Part shown: piece by piece, positions 1 to 5,353 of the stretch
How positions within the stretch are numbered: the first letter of the stretch is position 1
Layout of the letters: each line of letters begins with the position of its first letter
Source of the DNA: Candidatus Sigynarchaeota archaeon
GTDB taxonomy: Archaea > Asgardarchaeota > Lokiarchaeia > Sigynarchaeales > Sigynarchaeaceae
DNA length: 8,033 nucleotides
Assembly: GCA_030587525.1 (NCBI GenBank)
Contig: JAUQYW010000754.1
Location: 1 to 8,033, forward strand
Direction of reading: 5' to 3'
Made by a program: the position numbers and the translations under genes
The notes under the pieces: model-generated
The model's input: the letters and a program-made list of their open reading frames with translations, nothing else
Told to the model about the DNA's origin: nothing
Database searches by the model: none

Positions 1-2
1 GG

Positions 3-638
3 AAAGCATGGTACAAGGAGATCGCGGCATCATTCAAGTTCTCGGAATTGGCCAAGCAGAAGGAGTTTTTCAAGATTATGGTGGCAACGCTCGTGTTCAA
101 CATCGGGCCGAAGATTTTCTTGCCGTGGATCTTCGAGTTTTTCACGCAGCTACCGATCAACATCATTCTCATCGCGATGGTCGCGGGCATCTACGTGATC
201 GTCGGGTTTGGCATGTCGATCCTACTAGGGAAGTTCTGTGATGCATACGGTAGGAAAAAACCACTCGTGATTTCCATCATTCTCGGTTCTATCGGTTTTA
301 TGCTTGTGCCTCTAGCGGTTTATACCCTTAATTTGGCCCTCGTCTTCGTTATGGTCGTCTTGATCTTATTCATCCTCAACGGGGTTCCCACGATTCTCAG
401 CGCCTGGACGCAAGATCTCCTTCCCTCGGGCAAGATTGGCCAATTCACAGGCATCAACAACATGTCCAGCACAGTCAACCAGCTCATAGGGGTCTGGATC
501 GGTGGTGTCGTGTACGCGCTGACCAATGGAAACATCGCATGGAACATGTTCATTGCATCGTTCGTGTTCCTGGCTTCGATTCCGCTCTTTCTAACCGTGC
601 GGGAAACGTTGCGGGAAAAACCGGCTGAAACGCCGTGA
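3..638 (+). CDS. Major facilitator superfamily (MFS) transporter, C-terminal half (5' partial)
   Basis: The reading frame is open from the first bases of the window to the TGA at 636-638, so the gene begins upstream; the TTG at 48 is inside the gene, not its start. The visible 211 residues contain six hydrophobic segments, matching TM7-TM12 of a 12-helix MFS permease. After the second segment comes GKFCDAYGRKKPL, a good match to MFS motif A (GxxxDRxGRR) in its second-half position between TM8 and TM9. A short charged tail (RETLREKPAETP) follows the last helix and should be cytoplasmic. MFS proteins move small solutes across the cytoplasmic membrane by uniport, symport or antiport. The substrate cannot be told from this half. 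The metallo-hydrolase gene starts about 20 bases downstream on the same strand, so they are probably cotranscribed. Family assignment is confident; substrate is unknown. Confidence 0.9.
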   Translation, partial: KAWYKEIAASFKFSELAKQKEFFKIMVATLVFNIGPKIFLPWIFEFFTQLPINIILIAMVAGIYVIVGFGMSILLGKFCDAYGRKKPLVISIILGSIGFMLVPLAVYTLNLALVFVMVVLILFILNGVPTILSAWTQDLLPSGKIGQFTGINNMSSTVNQLIGVWIGGVVYALTNGNIAWNMFIASFVFLASIPLFLTVRETLREKPAETP

Positions 639-659
639 GTTTTTATCCCCTTGATCCTT

Positions 660-1733
660 ATGATGCTTGCCATGAAAGTCCCGGGATTCGACGACATCTT
701 TTTTTACCGCAATATGCTCGGTGCAAATTGCGTTGTCTACGCGTTTTTGCGCGATGACGGGGCGATCGACTTGCTCGACACGGGCATCTATTACATCCGC
801 CCTGTGCTCTCGAAAGTGCTTGTCCGGATGCAAGATGACGACATCAACTTCCATCGCGTAAAAAATATCTACCATACCCATGGTCATTTCGACCATTGCC
901 AAGCTGACCGGTACATCATAAACCATTCCATGTTCGACGTCGTCAAGGTGCATTGCCCAGCGGCGGATATGTGGCGGCTCCTCCCCGGCAACGATGCACG
1001 GCAGACGGCGTATTTCGTGGAACACGCGGCGCGGTATTTGCCCGGTAATTTCGATGAATTATTCGCGAAGAGCGGGTTTGGATCGGTAAGGCTACAATTC
1101 CGGCTGTTCGTGAGCAAGTTCATGCGCGTGCCCCCGCTCGAAAAGGCTTGCCTGGTGCCGCTGCACGATGGTGATACGGTGCACATTGGGCGTTATAAGG
1201 GTCGTGTCATCACGACGGGGGGCCATTCCGATGGCCATTCCTTCTTTCACGTGGCGGATAATGACATGCTCGTCATCGGCGACCACGATGCCGTGAACGA
1301 GATCACGTGCGATTATCGCAAGATCATCAAAGCATCGGCCATCATCCGGGACCTCGATCCCAACGTGGCGCTGGTCGGCCACCAGGGCATTCCATCGACC
1401 CGCGCGATCGTACGACAAAGATCGGCGATATGGTTCATCAAGTTCCAGCGCGAGGTCGATTTATTTCTCAAAGCCGCCGAACGCTTCGATAACAAGCTTT
1501 CGATGACGTATTTCTTGAACAAGATCCTGGGATATTCCGGGAAAATCGTATGGCTGCGTTACTGGGCATTCCAGAATCTGTTCGTCATCGCTAAATTCGC
1601 ACAGGAAGAAGGCTTGGGAAACATCGTATACGACCCAGAAACGCGAGACTTGTGTCTCGAGCTGAATCGCGCCGCGCTGCGCGAGTTTCGCGATGATTTC
1701 GAGGGCGCGGTTACGAGAATAAAGAATGGATAA
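660..1733 (+). CDS. Metallo-beta-lactamase (MBL) fold hydrolase
   Basis: Counted from the in-frame TTG at 651 (360 residues), all MBL motifs are present. They are HGHFDH at 77-82 (HxHxDH), GGHSDGH at 190-196 (third zinc ligand H192), VIGDHD at 208-213 (bridging D211) and VGHQG at 242-246 (H244). The N-terminal strands lead into LLDTG at 41-45, the usual MBL entry motif. Residues about 255-360 form a mostly helical, charged C-terminal extension, as in glyoxalase-II-like or winged-helix-bearing MBL proteins. An insert of about 60 residues rich in aromatic residues lies between motifs 2 and 3. No signal peptide is visible, so it should be cytoplasmic. The reaction (thioester, phosphoester or other) cannot be decided. 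The start is uncertain: ATG at 660, 663 or 672 and TTG at 651 are all possible, and none has a clear ribosome binding site. I chose the first ATG. It likely shares a transcript with the upstream MFS gene. Confidence 0.9.
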   Translation: MMLAMKVPGFDDIFFYRNMLGANCVVYAFLRDDGAIDLLDTGIYYIRPVLSKVLVRMQDDDINFHRVKNIYHTHGHFDHCQADRYIINHSMFDVVKVHCPAADMWRLLPGNDARQTAYFVEHAARYLPGNFDELFAKSGFGSVRLQFRLFVSKFMRVPPLEKACLVPLHDGDTVHIGRYKGRVITTGGHSDGHSFFHVADNDMLVIGDHDAVNEITCDYRKIIKASAIIRDLDPNVALVGHQGIPSTRAIVRQRSAIWFIKFQREVDLFLKAAERFDNKLSMTYFLNKILGYSGKIVWLRYWAFQNLFVIAKFAQEEGLGNIVYDPETRDLCLELNRAALREFRDDFEGAVTRIKNG

Positions 1734-1773
1734 AAAAAAAGCGAGATCACGAGTTTCGCTTGGTTTTGTTTTT
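1731..1773. terminator. Probable bidirectional terminator between convergent genes
   Basis: AAGCGA (1739-1744) and TCGCTT (1756-1761) form an inverted repeat that extends by a G-T and an A-T pair to an 8-base stem with a 7-base loop. A run of nine A (1732-1740) lies on the left, giving a T9 tract just after the glycosidase stop on the - strand. A T-rich stretch (1762-1773) follows on the + strand, downstream of the hydrolase. T-tracts alone can end archaeal transcription, so both convergent genes could stop here. The hairpin overlaps the last codons of the glycosidase, so part of the pairing may be chance. Confidence 0.5.
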
Positions 1774-3309
1774 AGAAACGAGCACGAGGGCGATCACGGC
1801 GATTATGACAATCGGCCCGGCCATTAAGAGAAACCGGCCTATTTCATCCGCGAGGCACGACGACACGGGGAGTGGTGGTTGCCCCGTGTACAAGATGAGC
1901 ATCTCCGCTGAAGCCGGTCCTAAGATCCCTTCGAATCTTCCATCCACAACATCCATGGAGCACATTGCGCTTATGCGGATAGCAGATGACGACATAGGAA
2001 GCATTTCGATGGAATATGCTCTGGACGAGGACTCGTCGAGATTCATGGCGATGAAGGATCGATGCTCCAATGACCTGCCACGGGCAATGACAAGGTTACC
2101 GCAGTACGCCAGGTTGTCTGGCAGAGCCGGTGCTGCCCAGTGGATGGCCCAGGCAAGGCGCGCGTTGCCGGAATGTACGCTTTGAAAGTCGTTGCCATGA
2201 TACAAGGCACCTCCGGTGGCCGCAGCAGCCAAAATGCCTCGGATGTTGTTCGAGTTGAACGCGTCGGGATCAGGTGTGTTGAAGGCCCTCGCCCACCAGA
2301 ACGATCGCAACAATGTCGTTGCGATCTGCCATGTGTTGAGCCCGCCTTGCGAGGCAGTATCTCCTGTGACCCGTGATGCCACCAGGTTTGCATATCTTGC
2401 CAAGGAAGGGTATCCGTATGGTGTTCCGCACAATAATATGCTCAAGTTGCACCTCGCGGCTTCTCTATCTAGGATATCGAGATACTGATTGACGAGCTCT
2501 GTTCTAGTCTTGTCCTCGTTCCATATTTGAGCAGCCCATGACCAGTAAAGGCCGCTGATGATGAAATCGACCTTCAAGCCATCGATGCCTTGATTCTTCC
2601 ACGTCGTGAAAACATCGGCGATGTATGCTTGAACGGCTGGAAGGCTCATGTTATACACGGAATCTTTCTCTGGATCTCCCCCTTGGCTTGCAAGCCATCC
2701 GGGATGGGTTTGCTGGACCCACAACGGTGCATAGCCGATCCGGTTCCACACCACGAATTTCAATCCCGCGCCGTGCGCTTTCGCGATGCACGGCGCCATA
2801 CCGTTCGGGAACTTCACGGGATCCCACGAGCTCCAATTGTAATACTTCAAGGTCTCGTCCGAGCCCCAGCCATCGTCCATGATATAATATTTGTAGCCAG
2901 CATCTACCAGGCTCGATAAGGTATCGAGCTCGTCAAGCACCGTTTCCTCGCTGATGTGGCCGTAATGGCTATACCAGTCACATTCACCCGCGCCGGTGCT
3001 GAAAAAGTTTTCGACAACGCCCGGTCGAATAGGCTGGTTAAAAAATTTCACCTGGTCCGCATATTCCAAGAAAAGTTGCGAAAAATTACTTCCTAGCTGA
3101 AGCCATACATGCTCGATCGAGATATTCTTGCCGGCTTGCGCCTCGAAGCCTCCAATGATCACGTTCGTAACGGAAATCCTTCCATTAATGCAAGAAACTT
3201 GAGTTTCCCATTTGTTCGATGTTAATGCCCCGAACAAGACCCCCGTCGACAAGTTATGAGCCAGGAAAGGCGTCCTTGCCCACCAGATGGTCGAATTGAT
3301 ATCCTTCAA
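1747..3309 (-). CDS. Glycosidase fragment: catalytic barrel and C-terminal membrane anchor
   Basis: This is the open part downstream of the TAA, counted from a TTG at 3309 (520 residues). In this numbering it carries WY at 112-113, MDDGW at 144-148, KFP at 166-168, HPGWL at 202-206, LKVDF at 245-249 (nucleophile D248), SRVTGD at 312-317 (acid/base D317) and a hydrophobic helix at 494-512 ending in KNKTKRNS. The spacing matches GH36 and related clan GH-D enzymes. It has no signal peptide of its own, so if made alone from the TTG it would keep an extracellular-type catalytic domain in the cytoplasm. No ribosome binding site precedes the TTG. I read it as the 3' part of the broken gene, not an independent gene. 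Confidence 0.7.
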   Translation of the reverse strand: MKDINSTIWWARTPFLAHNLSTGVLFGALTSNKWETQVSCINGRISVTNVIIGGFEAQAGKNISIEHVWLQLGSNFSQLFLEYADQVKFFNQPIRPGVVENFFSTGAGECDWYSHYGHISEETVLDELDTLSSLVDAGYKYYIMDDGWGSDETLKYYNWSSWDPVKFPNGMAPCIAKAHGAGLKFVVWNRIGYAPLWVQQTHPGWLASQGGDPEKDSVYNMSLPAVQAYIADVFTTWKNQGIDGLKVDFIISGLYWSWAAQIWNEDKTRTELVNQYLDILDREAARCNLSILLCGTPYGYPSLARYANLVASRVTGDTASQGGLNTWQIATTLLRSFWWARAFNTPDPDAFNSNNIRGILAAAATGGALYHGNDFQSVHSGNARLAWAIHWAAPALPDNLAYCGNLVIARGRSLEHRSFIAMNLDESSSRAYSIEMLPMSSSAIRISAMCSMDVVDGRFEGILGPASAEMLILYTGQPPLPVSSCLADEIGRFLLMAGPIVIIAVIALVLVSKNKTKRNS

Positions 3310-3351
3310 CGCGTAATCGCTCCAGATCGACTCGCCCTCGAAATAGGAGAA

Positions 3352-3849
3352 TTACATTTCTCTCCGCGGAATCCCAGGCAGAAGGTCTCCGGATGGCAAG
3401 GAAAACAAGCTCAATTCACCGTTGAACGCATAGTCTTGCAAAGGCATGATAGTGGCATTTACCATTATTGCATTGGAAAAAGGATAAACAATGACGTGTA
3501 ACGTGATCAAAACATGCGCGTTCTGGTACGCGATTACGTGTTTGGTGCCATTTCCACGCGCATCTTGCACGGACACGTTTTCATGCTTCGTCAACATTGC
3601 CGTGCTCGCGAAATCCCGCGCGGTCGACTCTCCCGAGAGCACGTATTCGAAGGTGAACGTGCTGTTCCGGAACAGCCACGTGCCATTTACCAGGATCGAT
3701 AAATTCATCCCACAAGTCGTGACCGTGATAGATGGTACTTGCGACGAAATCACCCGTGATGCTGTCCCCGGAATGTTTGGATGCCAAGATGCCACCAGAA
3801 AGATCAAAAAAACAGAGGTAAAAAAGAGCTGTTGGCGTTTCGCAACCAT
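3352..3849 (-). CDS. Glycosidase fragment: signal peptide and N-terminal beta domain
   Basis: This is the open part upstream of the TAA (165 residues). It starts MVAKRQQ, followed by a hydrophobic run to about residue 22 and a small-residue region near 27-31, typical of a secretory signal. The rest is rich in beta-forming residues and has six NxS/T sequons, as expected for an exported glycoprotein. It has no catalytic motif. It ends in REM then TAA, in the middle of what should be the N-terminal sandwich of a GH36-like enzyme. The ATG at 3849 follows the stop of the upstream membrane-protein gene by 16 bases, which suggests one transcript. No strong ribosome binding site is visible. Confidence 0.7.
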   Translation of the reverse strand: MVAKRQQLFFTSVFLIFLVASWHPNIPGTASRVISSQVPSITVTTCGMNLSILVNGTWLFRNSTFTFEYVLSGESTARDFASTAMLTKHENVSVQDARGNGTKHVIAYQNAHVLITLHVIVYPFSNAIMVNATIMPLQDYAFNGELSLFSLPSGDLLPGIPRREM

Positions 3850-3865
3850 GGGTAATTCAAATCCG

Positions 3866-4309
3866 TCATGATCTCTTGAATAGTATTAAGGTAATCAGCG
3901 CCAAGACCGCAGAAATGAATGGTCCGATCAATCCCACGTGGATCATGAACCTTGTCCAGAAATCGATATCCCATGCCATGGCGCCGATAATATAACCAAC
4001 CGGGGAAATGATAAGGAGTATCATGCTCGCAACTAAAATTCTCTGGATCAATTGTTTATTGTTCAACCCTTTCTTTATCGACAAGGATGCGATGATCAGC
4101 AACACAGCAGCGATGATAATGACGACCGTTTCCAGGATGCCACCGATCACTGCCAGAAGGTCTTCATTAAACCAGATTTCAACGGGCGATCGCGTGTCGA
4201 TGTTCAATGCCCAATACCACACGTAAATCGCGCCATCATTATATGATCGGAATGCAACCGGGATGAAAAGCGAAGCAATCGCTAAGATCCCGGCGATCAG
4301 GGGTATCAT
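3866..4309 (-). CDS. Small four-helix integral membrane protein, unknown function
   Basis: Counted from the ATG at 4309, the product has 147 residues and four hydrophobic helices: roughly 2-20, 49-76, 91-113 and 125-144. The first loop (SYNDGAIYVWYWALNIDT and on) is aromatic and acidic and probably faces outside; the central loop (SIKKGLNNKQLIQR) is basic and probably faces the cytoplasm. The chain ends in FKRS. The frame continues upstream to an ATG at 4408, but that would add a soluble stretch unlike the rest and would swallow a candidate promoter, so I prefer 4309, where the first helix begins at once. I do not recognise the family. It lies between a response regulator and a surface glycosidase on the same strand, 16 bases before the latter. 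A role linked to the glycosidase or to sensing is possible but rests on position only. Confidence 0.65.
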   Translation of the reverse strand: MIPLIAGILAIASLFIPVAFRSYNDGAIYVWYWALNIDTRSPVEIWFNEDLLAVIGGILETVVIIIAAVLLIIASLSIKKGLNNKQLIQRILVASMILLIISPVGYIIGAMAWDIDFWTRFMIHVGLIGPFISAVLALITLILFKRS

Positions 4310-4376
4310 TTGCTTTATTTTAGGAGTAACCACGTGATTCACCAGCAAGAAGTCGATTAATACTATCGATTCGCGG

Positions 4377-4384
4377 TTTTTAAA
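4377..4384 (-). promoter_or_regulatory. Candidate TATA box for the membrane protein-glycosidase unit
   Basis: On the - strand the sequence reads TTTAAAAA, about 70 bases before the ATG at 4309. An archaeal start site about 25 bases downstream would fall near 4352 and leave a leader of some 40 bases. It lies just after a T-tract that could end the upstream regulator transcript. It is an AT-box match only; no initiator or BRE can be assigned firmly. Confidence 0.3.
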
Positions 4385-4389
4385 CGTGC

Positions 4390-4396
4390 AAAAAAA
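4390..4396 (-). terminator. Candidate T-tract terminator after the response regulator
   Basis: Seven consecutive T on the - strand lie 34 bases after the regulator stop at 4430. Archaeal RNA polymerase can terminate at such tracts without a strong hairpin, and none is obvious here. If used, it separates the two-component pair from the membrane protein-glycosidase pair. The same spot lies between two direct copies of ACGTGCA (+ strand 4384-4390 and 4401-4407), whose role is unknown. Confidence 0.25.
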
Positions 4397-4429
4397 CACG
4401 ACGTGCACTCGAAGATTCCCGTGTTCAAT

Positions 4430-5353
4430 TCAAGTTGTCCTGATTAACGTCGTGACTTGTTCCTGGTACTTGTTCAAATCGACCTGTTTCTTAGATTTGA
4501 TCAACCATGTTATTTCTAGGAAGACTTTCTTGATTCCGAGGGAAATCAAATAACTTAGGCAAGGATGGATCACCGCGAGCATGTAGAGAACGACACCGGC
4601 ACGCTTAGTCCTGTCAGGGTATGAATCAAAGAAAATATACGCTTGTTGCTCGATATTCGCCAAGGTAAGAAGTATTCCCTCGGCATTTGCCGTGAATTTC
4701 TCCCCGTAAATGGCACTCGAAGCATTGAATAGTTGAAAGCTAATATCCTTCAAGGAGAATGTCGTCTTCTCGCCCTTGGGAGAATAATCCACGAGAAATG
4801 GCCCGACCTTGTCGTCCCACATGACCACGATTAGGTATACAGGTTTAGTCATTTCCCCCGGGATGCACGATTTATTCTGGATAGATTCTAGATACGTGCC
4901 CAGGACCTCGTTGAATCGAGCGATCTTTTTATTTCGGTAGATTTTTCCCTTGATGATCGCGAGCAAATCATCCTGGTTAAAGGGCTTGGTGATATAATCG
5001 TCGGCACCGAGTATCTTTCCCAGGCGAACGTCCTCGGGCGATGTGCGAGCTGTCAAGAAGATGAAAGGGATATGCGCGAGCCTTGGTTCGCTAGAAACGG
5101 CCTTGAAAAAGTCGTAACCATCCATCTCGGGCATCATGATGTCACTAATGATAATATCTGGAAGCGAGCTCATCTTGAGAAGGATATCGAGAGCCACCTT
5201 TCCATCCCGGGCAGTGATAATCGTGAAATCGTTGAACTCAAGGAATATCTTCAAGTTCAGCAAGATATCCTCGTTATCATCAACGATTAAAATCGTGTTC
5301 GTGCTGCTCATGTGTGGATTATCACCACTTGAATCTATTACATCCGATATCAT
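4430..5353 (-). CDS. Response regulator: receiver domain plus longin/roadblock-like C-terminal domain
   Basis: A complete receiver domain covers about 18-138: acidic pair D25-D26, phospho-acceptor D71 in SDIMMPEMDG, T101 in FLTA and K123 in TKPF. It should be phosphorylated by the adjacent kinase. After a linker (about 140-168) comes a domain of some 140 residues starting PVYLIVVMWDDKVGP, with alternating strands and helices (FFDSYPDRTKRAGVVLYMLAVI). It has no helix-turn-helix or known enzymatic motif. The WDDKVGP pattern and order of elements resemble longin/roadblock-type domains, which would suggest output through protein contacts rather than DNA binding; that is inference. The ATG at 5353 overlaps the kinase stop (ATGA), implying translational coupling. 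A second ATG at 5311 (MSSTNTILIVDD) has GGTGAT nine bases before it and fits the usual receiver start better, so the true product may be 14 residues shorter. Confidence 0.88.
   Translation of the reverse strand: MISDVIDSSGDNPHMSSTNTILIVDDNEDILLNLKIFLEFNDFTIITARDGKVALDILLKMSSLPDIIISDIMMPEMDGYDFFKAVSSEPRLAHIPFIFLTARTSPEDVRLGKILGADDYITKPFNQDDLLAIIKGKIYRNKKIARFNEVLGTYLESIQNKSCIPGEMTKPVYLIVVMWDDKVGPFLVDYSPKGEKTTFSLKDISFQLFNASSAIYGEKFTANAEGILLTLANIEQQAYIFFDSYPDRTKRAGVVLYMLAVIHPCLSYLISLGIKKVFLEITWLIKSKKQVDLNKYQEQVTTLIRTT
5321..5326 (-). promoter_or_regulatory. Ribosome binding site favouring the internal ATG at 5311 of the response regulator
   Basis: GGTGAT on the - strand lies nine bases before the ATG at 5311, and translation from there gives MSSTNTILIVDDNED, a standard receiver N-terminus. 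No comparable site precedes the ATG at 5353, where start by coupling to the kinase stop is the alternative. Confidence 0.4.

Larger units (their letters stand above)
1747..3849 (-). pseudogene. Secreted, membrane-anchored clan GH-D (GH36-like) glycosidase interrupted by an in-frame TAA
   Basis: ATG at 3849 opens a frame that runs to TGA at 1747-1749, broken only by TAA at 3354-3352 (codon 166). The 14 codons after it are open, and the downstream part is in the same frame, so a single codon separates two halves of a 700-residue protein. In full numbering the order is: signal peptide (about 1-30: KR, then a hydrophobic stretch); a beta-rich domain (about 35-270) as in GH36 N-terminal sandwiches; a TIM-barrel with MDDGW at 324-328, probable nucleophile D428 in LKVDF and probable acid/base D497 in SRVTGD; a C-terminal sandwich; and a TM helix at about 674-692 with a positive tail. 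About 13 NxS/T sequons lie in the outward part. This fits an alpha-galactosidase-type enzyme held on the cell surface. Catalytic residues look intact, so the damage is recent or artefactual. Substrate beyond the clan is not resolved. It lies 16 bases after a small membrane-protein gene. Confidence 0.8.

Noticed and set aside
48..638. MFS gene starting at TTG 48
   Set aside because: The frame is open to the window edge and the protein begins at TM7, so the start lies outside the window.
591..1025. Open frame on the - strand of 144 codons
   Set aside because: It is antisense to the MFS end and the MBL motif region, both of which have strong family motifs.
1760..2185. Open frame on the + strand of 141 codons, and similar ones at 2140-2488 and 2590-2919
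   Set aside because: All are antisense to the glycosidase, whose catalytic motifs fix the coding strand.
3352..3354. Recoded stop (pyrrolysine or selenocysteine)
   Set aside because: The codon is TAA, not TAG or TGA, and no recoding hairpin is evident; a nonsense mutation or sequence error is simpler.
4384..4407. Direct repeat ACGTGCA as an operator
   Set aside because: Two 7-base copies in AT-rich flanks are too little evidence, and the regulator has no DNA-binding domain to use them.
3866..4408. Longer form of the membrane protein starting at ATG 4408
   Set aside because: The extra 33 residues are unlike the rest, contain the best TATA-like box, and precede an ATG at 4309 placed exactly at the first helix.
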